Below the pieces are notes generated by a model. That model made no database searches. It saw only the letters and a program-made list of their open reading frames with translations, and was not told the origin of the DNA. 64,000 nt of DNA. Origin: Methylocaldum szegediense. Its GTDB lineage: Bacteria > Pseudomonadota > Gammaproteobacteria > Methylococcales > Methylococcaceae. Below, piece by piece: positions 38,948 through 49,047 of this stretch; positions within the stretch are counted from its first letter, which is position 1, and the number at the start of each line of letters is the position of its first letter. The stretch covers positions 3,630,001 to 3,694,000 of the forward strand of contig NZ_OX458333.1 of NCBI RefSeq assembly GCF_949769195.1. Direction: 5' to 3'. Position numbers and translations under genes: made by a program.

Positions 38948-40771
38948 ATGTCGAAGAAGACGGAAAAGAGCACACTTAAAGAGACGGACGAATGCGAGGC
39001 CCAAAGCAAACTTGAAACCCTGGCGGATGTCGGGGAGTCATCCGGGCAGCCGGAGCACGCGTCGTCTCGCGATCTTGATGCCCGTGTGCTCGAGTTGGAG
39101 ACCGAAAACCGCAAGCTTAGGGAAACACTGGAGGCGATGCATGAGTCCAGAGACCGCTACGTGAATCTTTTCGACTTTGCCCCGGCCGGTTACTTGACCA
39201 TGGATGAGCGCGGCATAATACGGGAGATCAATCTGACCGCCGCTGGAATGCTGGCTCGGCAGCGTCCCAGTCTCATTGGGCTTCCCTTCGTCCGTTTCGT
39301 TGCCAAGGCCGATCAGAAAACGTTTTTAAAACATCTCTCACAAAGCCGGAACGAGCGTCGCAGCCTGACAATGGAACTCCGCCTGGTAGGAAAGGGAGGC
39401 TGGCATCTTCCGGTGGAAATGCATACCTCATCGGCACGGGATGACCGGCACTGCCTGTTTTACCGTGCTGTACTGACTGACACCAGCGAGCGCTTGCTAG
39501 TGCGCACGGCGTTGGATCAGTCTCGTCGCCAACTCGAGCAGAAAGCTTCGGAACGGACCGCCGCCCTGCTCGAGAATCGGCTACTCGAGGCTGAAGTCGC
39601 GGAACGTAAGCGTTTGGAAGCGGAGTTGCGGCAACGCATGCAGGAATTGGCGGACGCCGACCGACACAAGGACGAGTTCATGGCCATGCTGGCTCACGAA
39701 CTACGCAATCCTCTCGCCGCTATCGTCAACGCGACCGAGCTGATGAGACGGAAACCCGAGGGCCACGCGGACTTGCACGACTGGGCCTGTCGGGTGATTA
39801 AGGATCAGACCGCGCATCTTGCGCGCCTCTTGGACGATTTATTGGATGTTGCGCGGGTTACGCAGGGAAAGATTGTGCTAGAAAATAAGACACTCGACTT
39901 GAGAAGCGTCGTTTCTCAGGCGATCGAGACCAACCGCGCCATGATTGATGACCGCCGCCACCATTTGAAGGTTCGGGTTCCTCCCGAACCGGTCTGGGTG
40001 TACGGCGATGGCACGCGCTGTGTCCAGATCATCGGTAATTTGATTCATAACGCCGCCAAATTCACCGATGTCGAGGGGCAGATCGAGGTCGTCGTCGAAA
40101 TCGAACGCGACGAGGCTATCGTGCGGGTTCGCGATAACGGAACCGGCATCTCGCCCGATCTTTTGCCGCGCATTTTCGAGCCGTTCACGCAAGAGGACCG
40201 GTCGCTGGCGCGTTCGCGAGGCGGCTTGGGAATCGGGCTGTCGCTCGTCAAAAAGCTTGTCGAGTTACATAACGGCAAGGTAGAGGTATTCAGCGAGGGT
40301 CCCGATCGGGGCAGCGAATTCGTGATCCGTTTGCCTACAGCGACAGCGCCTTCCTCTGCCCTGGAACAGCGCGAAACGAACTCTGGTTCGCCTGCGGGCG
40401 ATCATGCCGGTCAATATGTTTTGGTGGTCGACGACAATGCGTCTTCGGCGGATTCTTTGTCGACCTTGCTCCAAGCGTACGGCTATCGAGTCCAGGTCGT
40501 CTACGATGGGAAAGTCGCCCTCGATCTGATCAAGGAGCGAGTACCCGATGTCGTGCTATTGGATATCGGTATGCCGCAGATGGACGGTTACGAGGTGGCC
40601 CTTCGCATGCGGGACGACCCACGGCTCGCCAGAACCCGCTTGATTGCGGTCTCCGGATATGGGCAAGAGGAAGATCGCCAACGTTCGCGAAAAGCCGGCT
40701 TCGACCACCATCTGGTCAAGCCGGTGGACATCGATATCTTGCTAGATTTGCTAGGCAGCCCGTCCTCGTAG
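38948..40771 (+). CDS. hybrid sensor histidine kinase (coiled coil-PAS-HisKA-HATPase-REC)
   Basis: A 607-aa soluble hybrid kinase with no membrane segment. After an acidic and coiled-coil N-terminus comes a PAS domain (YVNLFDFAPAGYLTMDERGI), a linker coiled coil, HisKA with the phospho-acceptor His at about 250 (AHELRNPLAAI), HATPase_c (GNLIHNAAKF, DNGTGISP, GGLGIGLSLV), and a C-terminal receiver with acceptor Asp in VVLLDIGMPQMDGYE and the conserved Lys in HHLVKPVD. The ATG at 38948 follows GGGGAGA; the ORF opens upstream at 38792 but that part is low-quality. Its kinase core closely resembles that of the kinase at 23853. Confidence 0.88.
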   Translation: MSKKTEKSTLKETDECEAQSKLETLADVGESSGQPEHASSRDLDARVLELETENRKLRETLEAMHESRDRYVNLFDFAPAGYLTMDERGIIREINLTAAGMLARQRPSLIGLPFVRFVAKADQKTFLKHLSQSRNERRSLTMELRLVGKGGWHLPVEMHTSSARDDRHCLFYRAVLTDTSERLLVRTALDQSRRQLEQKASERTAALLENRLLEAEVAERKRLEAELRQRMQELADADRHKDEFMAMLAHELRNPLAAIVNATELMRRKPEGHADLHDWACRVIKDQTAHLARLLDDLLDVARVTQGKIVLENKTLDLRSVVSQAIETNRAMIDDRRHHLKVRVPPEPVWVYGDGTRCVQIIGNLIHNAAKFTDVEGQIEVVVEIERDEAIVRVRDNGTGISPDLLPRIFEPFTQEDRSLARSRGGLGIGLSLVKKLVELHNGKVEVFSEGPDRGSEFVIRLPTATAPSSALEQRETNSGSPAGDHAGQYVLVVDDNASSADSLSTLLQAYGYRVQVVYDGKVALDLIKERVPDVVLLDIGMPQMDGYEVALRMRDDPRLARTRLIAVSGYGQEEDRQRSRKAGFDHHLVKPVDIDILLDLLGSPSS

Positions 40772-40930
40772 CCTGGCAACCTTGGGCCGATGGGTCTCAT
40801 CGGGCGAGGTGCCGTAGGCTAGGAATCCTTTCCAACACTTTGAACGGCAAGAGCTTGCCGGCAACAACCGGCTTCGTTCTTTCGTGCCGTATCGCCTGGT
40901 GAAAAGCGCTCTAACGCCCACACACACCGC

Positions 40931-41656
40931 TCAAGGTCGCGACGAATCCGCCACGATGCGCCCGCTATCCAGGCGGACCAATCGCTCGCAACGGGAGGCC
41001 AGGGACTCGTCATGGGTGACTAGGACCAGCGTAGTGCCTTTCTCACGATTCAGTTCGAACAGCAATTCGATGATGGTTCTGCCGGTGTTGCTGTCCAGAT
41101 TGCCGGTAGGTTCGTCCGCGAATAGGATTTTAGGCTCGGTGACGAAAGCCCGGGCCAGGGCGACGCGCTGCTGCTCGCCGCCCGAAAGCTGTCGCGGATA
41201 GTGCTTGGATCGGTGGCTGAGGCCTACCCGTTCAAGCATGGCCAGGCTGCGGCTACGCGCTTCATCGCCGGCTCCCGCAAGTTCCAGAGGCAGCATCACG
41301 TTCTCCAGCGCAGTGAGATTGGGAAGGAGCTGGAACGACTGAAACACGAAGCCGACGTATTCGCTGCGAAGTCGTGCCCGGCCATCCTCGTCCAGATCGG
41401 TGAGGCAGGAGCCGGCGAGCCAGATGCGGCCGGAGGATGGTAAGTCCAGCCCCGCCAGCAGGCCGAGCAAGGTCGATTTACCCGATCCCGAAGCGCCCAC
41501 AATCGCAAGAGTTTCTTCAGGTTTGATCGAGAGGTCCACTGCTGTCAATATATCCAGCCGACCATCCGCGGTGATGACGTATTTGCTGAGCTTTTCCGCT
41601 CGAATGACGAACTCTGCGTCGTCGTTCTCCAATGCTTCGATCCGTTGCTGTCTCAT
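40931..41656 (-). CDS. ybbA: ABC transporter ATP-binding protein, YbbA type
   Basis: A roughly 241-aa ATPase of the LolD/MacB group: Walker A GASGSGKSTLLGLLAGLD, VGFVFQSFQLLPNLTALENV, signature LSGGEQQRVALARAF and Walker B ILFADEPTGNLD. In E. coli ybbA is divergent from tesA and followed by a permease gene (ybbP); the divergence is kept here, but no permease follows, only 160 bp and then a convergent kinase gene. The start at 41656 overlaps the tesA start; an upstream in-frame ATG at 41680 is possible. Confidence 0.85.
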   Translation of the reverse strand: MRQQRIEALENDDAEFVIRAEKLSKYVITADGRLDILTAVDLSIKPEETLAIVGASGSGKSTLLGLLAGLDLPSSGRIWLAGSCLTDLDEDGRARLRSEYVGFVFQSFQLLPNLTALENVMLPLELAGAGDEARSRSLAMLERVGLSHRSKHYPRQLSGGEQQRVALARAFVTEPKILFADEPTGNLDSNTGRTIIELLFELNREKGTTLVLVTHDESLASRCERLVRLDSGRIVADSSRP

Positions 41657-42260
41657 GCGAAAATTTTTGATTTCCTTCATTGTTTTTATTGTGCTGCCGG
41701 GATTGGGTCAGGCAAAGACTGTTCTCGTTCTGGGCGATAGTATCAGTGCCGGGTACGGTTTGGAAAAGATAAACCACGGCTGGGTGGCCATGTTGCAGGA
41801 GAAGGTTCGGCCACTGGGTGTCGAGATCGTCAACGCCAGCATTTCCGGAGAGACGAGCGCCGGCGGGCTTGCCCGGATCGACTCGCTCTTGAAGCGGCAC
41901 CAGCCTTCAGTGGTGATTCTCGAACTCGGCGCCAACGACGGCTTGCGCGGACTTTCGCCCAAGCAGCTGGAGGCCAATCTGAGCGAAATCATCATCCGTT
42001 CCAAGGCTGCCGGTGCCGAGGTGTTGCTGCTGGGAATGATGATACCGCCGAACTACGGTAAGCGTTACGCCGACATGTTCAGGAATGTGTTTTACCGGCT
42101 CGCGGAAACGCATGACACGGGGTTTGTGCCGTTTCTTCTGGAAGGTGTCGGCGGTCAGGATCATCTGATGCAGGCTGATGGCCTGCATCCCAACCGCCAG
42201 GCCCAGCCGATGCTGTTTCGCCAGGTTTGGGACAAACTGGAACCGATGCTCGCCCGTTAA
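41655..42260 (+). CDS. tesA: arylesterase / acyl-CoA thioesterase I TesA (SGNH hydrolase)
   Basis: A 201-aa secreted SGNH hydrolase: signal peptide of about 20 residues (FLISFIVFIVLPGLGQA), block I VLGDSISAGYGL with the nucleophile Ser, the NASISGETSAGG oxyanion Gly, LGANDGLRGL with Asn, and DGLHPNRQAQP with the Asp and His. It acts on thioesters and esters in the periplasm. Its ATG overlaps that of divergent ybbA on the opposite strand. Confidence 0.92.
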   Translation: MRKFLISFIVFIVLPGLGQAKTVLVLGDSISAGYGLEKINHGWVAMLQEKVRPLGVEIVNASISGETSAGGLARIDSLLKRHQPSVVILELGANDGLRGLSPKQLEANLSEIIIRSKAAGAEVLLLGMMIPPNYGKRYADMFRNVFYRLAETHDTGFVPFLLEGVGGQDHLMQADGLHPNRQAQPMLFRQVWDKLEPMLAR

Positions 42261-42341
42261 GCTTCCGATTTTAGGCGTCGCGATTTATGCGATCCCAACT
42301 CGAAATCAACTGAAACACAGCTTTATTTCTTGATCGAACAT

Positions 42342-42701
42342 ATGACTGCATCCTTGGAAGCATTCATCTCCAAAGTCAAACAAGACCAACCCGTGACCTT
42401 CAAAGAAACCCTCGACATGATCGGCCTACATTACGAGTATCGGCCGACCCGCTTCACCAACGGCAGGGGTGACGAACGAGTGGTTAATGAAGCAGGCAGC
42501 AACGAAGGGTCCTGCAAGATTTTCTATTTCGGCCGGCTGCACCGATTATCCGAGAAGGAAACCCTCGCGCTGTTCGGTGAGCATTACGCCGAAGTGCTGT
42601 CTAACCCGAACGGTGACAGCCACAAGAACATCAGGACCTTCATGCGCTACGGTTGGCCGGGTATCACTTTTGACGGCGAAGCCCTGATTCGAAGGACCTA
42701 A
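42342..42701 (+). CDS. HopJ family protein
   Basis: A 119-aa protein matching the HopJ family: DMIGLHYEYRPTRFTNG, NEAGSNEGSCKIFYFGRLH, LSKEKET-like LSEKETLALFGEHYAEVL, NGDSHKNIRTFMRYGWPGI. The name comes from a Pseudomonas syringae type III effector, but the family is widespread in non-pathogens and its role is not known. No secretion signal is seen. The ATG at 42342 is preferred over a TTG at 42330. Confidence 0.85.
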   Translation: MTASLEAFISKVKQDQPVTFKETLDMIGLHYEYRPTRFTNGRGDERVVNEAGSNEGSCKIFYFGRLHRLSEKETLALFGEHYAEVLSNPNGDSHKNIRTFMRYGWPGITFDGEALIRRT

Positions 42702-42935
42702 GCCCTGGCGTGTGATGAAACTGAAGGGGCCCGGGTTCGCTGCCGCAGGTCGGGCTACGCTTCTGTGCGGCCAAAGCGTAGTGTACCGGCGTTTACCGCG
42801 TATTCCACCGTCTAGTCTCGGTGAACAAATTGTTGTCTAATCGCGAACGCTTTGTCGGCGAATGCTGTCAAAAGCCCGTTTTCCTTATGTTTTTTCTGGA
42901 AAATTAGTACTACGAAAACACGATTGGAGAGCCGT

Positions 42936-43187
42936 ATGTTGATCTTCTTAAAAAGCCTGGTGGGCCTTTCGATTTTGATTTTTGTCGTCGGTCTGATCAA
43001 ACCGAAATGGGTTCTGTTCTGGATGAAGGAGCCGGACCGCCTCATGGCGACTTCGCTGGGATTGTTGCTGTTCATGATATCGTGGACGAGCATCGCCAAG
43101 CTGACTTTGAAGCCGAAGGCGCCGGAGCCAGTGCAGCGTTCGGAGCGTTCGGTGGATAAGCAGAATACGCTGCAGTTGGGACGCTGA
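42936..43187 (+). CDS. small membrane protein, function unknown
   Basis: An 83-aa protein with two hydrophobic stretches: SLVGLSILIFVVGLI (about 7-21) and LMATSLGLLLFMISW (about 36-50), a short loop containing KPKWVLFW, and a polar C-terminal tail. GGAGAG precedes the ATG. It is convergent with ppsR (4-nt gap). I do not recognise a family. Confidence 0.6.
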   Translation: MLIFLKSLVGLSILIFVVGLIKPKWVLFWMKEPDRLMATSLGLLLFMISWTSIAKLTLKPKAPEPVQRSERSVDKQNTLQLGR

Positions 43188-43191
43188 GCGT

Positions 43192-44010
43192 TTACCACCG
43201 CACGCGCTTCAGCCCGCTGTGGTGGAGAATATTTGCGGCGATTTCTTCCACCGACATGGTCGAGGTGTCCAAATAGGGAATGCCCGCTGACCGGAACAGC
43301 GCCTCCGCAGCCCGGATTTCGTTCCGGCATTGATCAAGCGAGGCGTAGCGGCTCGTAGGTCTTCGTTCCTCTCTGAGCTGATGGAGCCTCTCGGGGGTCA
43401 TGGTCAGACCGAACAAGCGCTTGCGATGCAAGCGCAGATTTGCCGGCAGCCCGGAAAGCTTCAAATCCTCGTCGGTCAGCGGGTAGTTGGCGGCCTTGAT
43501 CCCGTAGTGCAGGGCAAGAAACAGGCAGGCCGGAGTCTTACCAGAACGTGAAACGCCGATGAGGATGATGTCCGCTTTGTCGTAGGCGTCCAAACCGACG
43601 CCGTCGTCACAGTCTATGGCGAATTTCAATGCTTCCACGCGTCCCCGCCCGAGCGTTGCGTTGCCCAGGCCATGGGCTCTTCCTATCGCTTGGGCGGAAG
43701 GCTGTCCTAGCGTCGTTTCCATGCGGTCGAGAAAAGCCTCGAAAAGATCGAACACCACGGCTTCGCTGTCTTTCAGGATATGGCGTAGCCGCTCGTCGGT
43801 CAGCGTGCTGAACACGAGCGGTGCCTGCCCGTCTCGGGCATACGCCTCGGTAATGCGTCGGCATAAATCCTGGGCCTTGGCTTCACAATCGACGAATGGC
43901 TGCGTGATGCGCTCGAACTCGATATGTTCGAACTGGCTCAAGAGACTTCGCCCGAACGTTTCAGCTGTGATGGCGGTGTGATCGGACACGAAGAAGACGG
44001 TGCGCTTCAT
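43192..44010 (-). CDS. ppsR: PEP synthase regulatory protein PpsR (kinase/pyrophosphorylase)
   Basis: A 272-aa DUF299 enzyme that inactivates PEP synthase by ADP-dependent phosphorylation and reactivates it by phosphate-dependent pyrophosphorylation. The P-loop is ILIGVSRSGKTPACLFLA; other parts are VFFVSDHTAITAETFGRSLL at the N-terminus and YPLTDEDLKLSGLP. AAGGAAAG precedes the ATG at 44010, and the N-terminus fits the family; the frame extends upstream to 44667 without family features. It is divergent from its target ppsA (120-bp shared control region). Confidence 0.94.
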   Translation of the reverse strand: MKRTVFFVSDHTAITAETFGRSLLSQFEHIEFERITQPFVDCEAKAQDLCRRITEAYARDGQAPLVFSTLTDERLRHILKDSEAVVFDLFEAFLDRMETTLGQPSAQAIGRAHGLGNATLGRGRVEALKFAIDCDDGVGLDAYDKADIILIGVSRSGKTPACLFLALHYGIKAANYPLTDEDLKLSGLPANLRLHRKRLFGLTMTPERLHQLREERRPTSRYASLDQCRNEIRAAEALFRSAGIPYLDTSTMSVEEIAANILHHSGLKRVRW

Positions 44011-44130
44011 GCTTTCCTTACCATGCGGTGCTTTATTCCCATAGAATACCGGAATCAAAGGCAGCGAAGCCGTGAGAAAGCCCTCGCGCCGTAGGTTTTC
44101 GCACGCTCGGCAAGTGACACGGGGTGACCG

Positions 44131-46491
44131 ATGAACGATTACGTGGTTTGGTTCGATGAGATAGGGATCGACGATGTAGGGCGGGTAGGCGGCAAGAACG
44201 CTTCCCTGGGCGAAATGATCAGCCACCTTTCCGAAGCGGGGGTCACGGTGCCCGATGGTTTCGCCACCACGGCCGAAGCTTATCGGGATTTTCTCGCTCA
44301 AAACGGACTGGACCGACGCATCTGGGCGGAGCTGGATCGGCTCGACGTGGACAATGTCACGGCGCTCGCGCGCACCGGCGAAACCATTCGCCAATGGATC
44401 ATGAACACCCCTTTCACCCCGGGGCTGGAAAAAGCGATCACGGAAGCTTACGGCCGCTTGGCCGGCGAGTCTCCCAAGGATTTTTCGGTCGCCGTGCGCT
44501 CTTCCGCAACCGCGGAAGACCTTCCCAGCGCGTCTTTCGCCGGCCAGCAGGAAACCTACCTCAACGTGCAAGGCCTGGACGGCGTGTTGCGCGCGGTGAA
44601 GCAGGTTTTCGCATCTCTTTTCAACGACCGGGCTATCGCCTATCGCGTACACCAAGGCTTCGAGCACCGCAAAGTACTCTTGTCCGCCGGCGTGCAGCGG
44701 ATGGTGCGTAGCGACCTCGCTGCGAGCGGGGTGATTTTTACCCTAGATACCGAATCGGGTTTTCGCGACGCCGTGTTCATCACATCGAGCTATGGCCTCG
44801 GCGAATTGGTGGTACAGGGCGCGGTCGATCCGGATGAGTTCTACGTCTACAAGCCCGCTCTCGCGGCCGGGAAATCGGCGGTGCTGCGCCGCAGCATCGG
44901 GAAGAAAGCCGTGAAGATGATTTACGACCCTGCCAAGGCAGTGGTCACCGTCGACACGCCCGAGGAAGATCGTCGGCGTTTTTCCATTACCGACCAGGAA
45001 GCGGAAGAGTTGGCGGGGCTTTCGGTGCGTATCGAGCAACATTACCAGCGGCCCATGGACATCGAATGGGCGAAGGACGGCCTCGACGGTCGGCTCTATA
45101 TTCTCCAGGCTCGACCGGAGACGGTGCAAAGCCGTGTCACGCGTGAGATGGAGCGCTATCGGCTGAAGCAGAAAGGCAAGGTCCTGGCACAGGGGCGCAG
45201 CGTTGGGCACCGTATCGGGAAAGGGCTCGCCAAGGTCATCGCCAGCGCGTCGCAGATGGATCTGGTGCAGCCGGGTGACGTGCTGGTCACCGACATGACT
45301 GATCCGGACTGGGAGCCGATTATGAAACGGGCTAGCGCCATCGTCACCAATCGTGGTGGGCGAACCTGCCACGCGGCGATCATTGCTCGCGAACTGGGCA
45401 TTCCGGCAGTCGTCGGTTGCGGCGACGCCACCCGCAAGATCCAGCGCAACACTATGGTGACGGTGTCCTGCGCCGAAGGCGATACGGGTTATATCTATGA
45501 AGGCGAACTGCCTTACGAAGTCAGCAAGATCAACCTGGACGAGATGCCGGAGGTGCCGATCAAGCTCATGATGAATGTAGCGAATCCGGAGCGTGCCTTC
45601 GCCTTTTCCCAGCTGCCGAACGAAGGCGTCGGGCTGGCCCGGCTCGAATTCATCATCGCACGGACCATCGGCGTTCATCCGAAAGCCCTGCTCGAATACG
45701 ACCGCCAACCGGCGGAGCTCCAGCTGGCGATCCGCGAGCGTATGGCCGGCTACCGGGATCCGGTGAGCTTCTATGTCGACAAGCTGGCCGAAGGCATCGC
45801 CATGATCGCGGCCGCTTTCGCGCCGAAGCCGGTGATTGTCAGGACCTCGGACTTTAAGACGAACGAGTACGCGAACCTCCTGGGCGGCGAGACCTACGAG
45901 CCCAAGGAAGAAAATCCCATGATCGGCTTTCGCGGCGCTTCACGCTATGTGCACGAGTCGTTCCGGGACTGTTTCGAACTGGAATGCCGCGCCCTCAAAA
46001 AGGTGCGCGAGGACATGGGGCTGGAGAACGTGTGGGTCATGATTCCCTTCGTGCGTACCCTGGAAGAGGCGCGCGGGGTTGCCGAACTGCTTCATGACTT
46101 TGGGCTGCCGCGTGGCGTCAATGGGCTCAAATGGATCATGATGTGCGAGATCCCCTCGAACCCTTTGCTGGCCGACGAGTTCCTGGAAATTTTCGACGGC
46201 TTTTCCATCGGTTCCAACGACCTGACCCAGCTCACGTTGGGCATAGACCGGGACTCCGGCCTCGTCGCCGGCGGTTTCGATGAACGCAACTCGGCGGTCA
46301 AGGCCCTCATCCGTCAAGCCATCCAGGCCTGCCGCAGGCGCGGCAAGTACATCGGCATCTGCGGACAGGGACCGTCCGACCACCCGGATCTCGCGCGCTG
46401 GTTGCTGGAGGAAGGTATCGAGAGCCTATCGCTCAATCCGGATTCCGTGGTTGAGACCTGGATGTTTCTGGCCGGCAATAACGCCGGTTGA
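44131..46491 (+). CDS. ppsA: phosphoenolpyruvate synthase
   Basis: A 786-aa enzyme that makes PEP from pyruvate and ATP for gluconeogenesis and carbon assimilation. Domains in order: the ATP-binding N-terminus ([35 protein letters not shown]), the phospho-His swivel ([20 protein letters not shown]), and the PEP-binding barrel ([47 protein letters not shown]). GGGGTGA lies before the ATG. It is paired with its regulator ppsR. Confidence 0.96.
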   Translation: MNDYVVWFDEIGIDDVGRVGGKNASLGEMISHLSEAGVTVPDGFATTAEAYRDFLAQNGLDRRIWAELDRLDVDNVTALARTGETIRQWIMNTPFTPGLEKAITEAYGRLAGESPKDFSVAVRSSATAEDLPSASFAGQQETYLNVQGLDGVLRAVKQVFASLFNDRAIAYRVHQGFEHRKVLLSAGVQRMVRSDLAASGVIFTLDTESGFRDAVFITSSYGLGELVVQGAVDPDEFYVYKPALAAGKSAVLRRSIGKKAVKMIYDPAKAVVTVDTPEEDRRRFSITDQEAEELAGLSVRIEQHYQRPMDIEWAKDGLDGRLYILQARPETVQSRVTREMERYRLKQKGKVLAQGRSVGHRIGKGLAKVIASASQMDLVQPGDVLVTDMTDPDWEPIMKRASAIVTNRGGRTCHAAIIARELGIPAVVGCGDATRKIQRNTMVTVSCAEGDTGYIYEGELPYEVSKINLDEMPEVPIKLMMNVANPERAFAFSQLPNEGVGLARLEFIIARTIGVHPKALLEYDRQPAELQLAIRERMAGYRDPVSFYVDKLAEGIAMIAAAFAPKPVIVRTSDFKTNEYANLLGGETYEPKEENPMIGFRGASRYVHESFRDCFELECRALKKVREDMGLENVWVMIPFVRTLEEARGVAELLHDFGLPRGVNGLKWIMMCEIPSNPLLADEFLEIFDGFSIGSNDLTQLTLGIDRDSGLVAGGFDERNSAVKALIRQAIQACRRRGKYIGICGQGPSDHPDLARWLLEEGIESLSLNPDSVVETWMFLAGNNAG

Positions 46492-46543
46492 GAATCGAGA
46501 AAGCTGACAGTCTCCATATTTTCAATTACAATGGCGCGTTTTC

Positions 46544-46632
46544 GGAGAGATGGCCGAGTGGTCGAAGGCGCACGACTGGAAATCGTGTATACGGCAAAAC
46601 CGTATCGAGGGTTCGAATCCCTCTCTCTCCGC
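46544..46632 (+). tRNA. tRNA-Ser (anticodon GGA)
   Basis: GGAGAGA pairs with TCTCTCC; anticodon arm CACGA-CTGGAAA-TCGTG has anticodon GGA; a long variable arm (TATACGG..CCGTATC) marks class II; the T arm is GAGGGTTCGAATCCCTC and CCA is encoded. Its 3' end is the integration target of the following element, with the integrase gene starting 166 nt downstream. Confidence 0.97.
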
Positions 46633-46669
46633 CAGTTGAGATCCCGGAGAAGTCCGGCAAAATCCGAGA

Positions 46670-46702
46670 AGCCCGCATGGTTTAACGCCCAGCGGGTTTT
46701 TT
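46670..46702 (+). terminator. possible terminator downstream of tRNA-Ser
   Basis: CCCGC and GCGGG pair over a loop of about 17 nt, followed by TTTTTTG. A related terminator (CCCGC..GCGGG, TTTTTT) sits at the right end of the island near 61073-61103. Confidence 0.5.
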
Positions 46703-46739
46703 GTTGCCCGAATACTTCCGGTAAAGATCGGTTGAAGCC

Positions 46740-46797
46740 GGGGCAACTTGGGGGCAACATTAGGGGCAATCGCCCGGACTCGGAGGACAGTTGCCCC
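46740..46797. repeat. GGGGCAA boxes, candidate integrase arm sites (left)
   Basis: GGGGCAA occurs at 46740, 46751 and 46763, and inverted (TTGCCCC) at 46791, right before the integrase start. The same motif occurs twice at the right end (60943 and 60955). Confidence 0.45.
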
Positions 46798-46798
46798 C

Positions 46799-48013
46799 AT
46801 GCCCCTTACCGACAACACGATTCGCAACGCGAAACCCCACCAAAAGCCCGTTCGGCTGTACGATAGTGGCGGTCTGTATCTCGAAGTTGCCCCCAGCGGG
46901 GGCAAGTGGTGGCGGTTCAAGTACCGCTTCGACGGCAAGGAGAAACGGATCTCCTTGGGCACCTATCCGGAAACAAGCCTGAAGGAGGCGCGCGAAAAGC
47001 GGGACCATGCCCGCAAGCTGGTGGCGCAAGGCATCGACCCGAGCGCAGAAAGGAAAGCCACCAAGACAGCGGAATCTGAAACCTTCGAGGCGATCTACCG
47101 GGAGTGGCTAGAAAAGTTTTCCCCGCGCTGGGCGCCCAGCCACAAGGAAAACATCGTTCGCCGCATCGAGAAGGACATTCTTCCCTGGCTCGGCGCGCGG
47201 CCGATCGCCGAGCTGAAGGCTGCCGATCTGTTGACTGCGTTGCGGCGCATCGAGGCGCGCGGGGCGCTGGAATCGGCACACCGTACCAAGCAAGCCTGCG
47301 GCCAGGTCTTCCGCTACGCCGTGGCAACCGGCCGGGCCGAGCGCGATCCGACCGCCGATCTTCGTGGCGCGCTACCGCCTTCCACCAAGAAAAGCTTCGC
47401 GGCGATTACCGATCCGAAGGACGTAGGGGCGCTGTTGCGCGTCATCGATGGCTACGAGGGATCGTTCATCGTCCGTTGCGCCCTGCGCCTGGCGCCCTTG
47501 GTGTTCGTCCGCCCCGGCGAGCTGCGGCAGGCCGAGTGGTCCGAGTTCGACTTGGAGCGGGGTGAGTGGCGGATTCCGGGGTCTAAGATGAAGATGAAAG
47601 AGCCTCACATCGTACCGCTGTCCCGCCAAGCCTTGGTGATCCTGGAAGAACTCCGCCCCTTCACCGGCACCGGACGTTACCTGTTCCCCAGCGAACGATC
47701 GAGAGACCGACCGATGAGCGACGGTACCGTCAATGCAGCGCTGCGGCGCATGGGTTACGGTTCTGACGTGATGACCGGACACGGCTTCCGGACTACAGCT
47801 TGCTCCATCCTCAATGAACAAGGGTGGAATCGGGACGCCATCGAGCGCCAGCTAGCGCACGCCGAACGGAACAAGGTTCGAGCGGCTTACCACCGGGCGG
47901 AACACCTGCCCGAGCGGCGGAAGATGATGCAGGCCTGGGCCGATTACCTGGATAGCTTGAAGAACGGCGCTGACATCATTCCGCTATCCGCGCCGCAATT
48001 CGGTATACGCTGA
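46799..48013 (+). CDS. int: tyrosine site-specific integrase (P4 type)
   Basis: A 404-aa integrase with an N-terminal DUF4102 arm-binding domain (LYDSGGLYLEVAPSGGKWWR, KEKRISLGTYPETSLKEARE), a SAM-like core-binding domain and a C-terminal catalytic domain: Arg at about 238 (FVRPGELRQAEW), HGFRTTACSILNEQGW with His and Arg, and Tyr at about 364 in RAAYHRAEHLPERRKMM. P4-type integrases recombine at tRNA 3' ends, as here. The ATG at 46799 gives the usual N-terminus MPLTDNTIRNAKP; the frame is open to 46748. Confidence 0.95.
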   Translation: MPLTDNTIRNAKPHQKPVRLYDSGGLYLEVAPSGGKWWRFKYRFDGKEKRISLGTYPETSLKEAREKRDHARKLVAQGIDPSAERKATKTAESETFEAIYREWLEKFSPRWAPSHKENIVRRIEKDILPWLGARPIAELKAADLLTALRRIEARGALESAHRTKQACGQVFRYAVATGRAERDPTADLRGALPPSTKKSFAAITDPKDVGALLRVIDGYEGSFIVRCALRLAPLVFVRPGELRQAEWSEFDLERGEWRIPGSKMKMKEPHIVPLSRQALVILEELRPFTGTGRYLFPSERSRDRPMSDGTVNAALRRMGYGSDVMTGHGFRTTACSILNEQGWNRDAIERQLAHAERNKVRAAYHRAEHLPERRKMMQAWADYLDSLKNGADIIPLSAPQFGIR

Positions 48014-49047
48014 GCCCATGAAATGAAGACTGTCGACACTCAAGGATTCATGAAACGGTTATAGGAGGTATCGCGTTGAGCCTGCGTTCCGCCAACGAGA
48101 TACTGAAACAAGCAGGTTTGCCGAAAGCATACTGAGTTCACACAGTTTGCCGCGCCTAGCCTTTGGCCGGGCGAAAATCGGGCTCCCTTACCCGAATGGC
48201 GCGGCTCCTATCGTAAGGGGAAAGCCAAAAGGGGGATTTGATGTCTAGTGTTCCGCCGACCGATTTAAGGTGGTTTAAGTTATCCCGCTACGAAGCTTGC
48301 AAGCGCTGGAGCCTGGAAACATGGCTTAGGGTTTTGAAAGGGCGCAAGTTTTGTTACGAGTTTTGCGACGAGAAGAAGAGATATCTTGATGAATGGCCTA
48401 AGAATCTTGAGGCGTTGCTTAAGAGCGGGGAATTGGTTGACCGTGAGGAAATACTGAGGATTGAGGAATTACTTAATACTTTAAGAAAAAGCCGCGGGAA
48501 GAAAAGAATCCTTAATGAAGCCTGCCAGCGTCTGAGAGGATGTGGCTACTTCCTTGATATTTTCCGAGACCCGCAAGAACTCCTGGACGAAGAGCCTGGC
48601 CTAAACCAATATGTGAAGTTTGAGCTTGGTGATCAAAGGACCAGTGTGGAACCTTTGAGCTTCACTGAAGCAAAGCGTTTATCGGAAGTCGTTCATGTGG
48701 CCGAATTTTATATGGAGCCGAAATACGATATCGTCAGTTGCGTGGACCGCGGGTTTCGTAACTCACCATCCCAAGACGAGGGAAGATACGGCCCTATGAA
48801 AGTCGGCGTTCGTATTACAGACCCCAAAGAATACGAGATATACCGCAAATTATTGGGATATCCATCTGATATTACCGGGGACTACAAGGATGTGGTTTTA
48901 GACAGCGATTTTAAGAGGCTTTCAGTCGATGAAGTAATTGGGGAGAAACGCCGAGATTTATTACCTTTGGATCGGATTTATTTAAGCGTGGATCCCTGGG
49001 CTGACGAAAGCGTTTTTATCGCGGAAGCGCTAGCTTGTAGAAGGAAT

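Noticed and set aside
44743..45708. 321-aa minus-strand ORF
   Set aside because: Antisense shadow of ppsA.
48076..48135. 19-aa ORF with a strong AGGAGG site and TTG start
   Set aside because: Too short to support, and no family resemblance; possibly the start of a lost gene.
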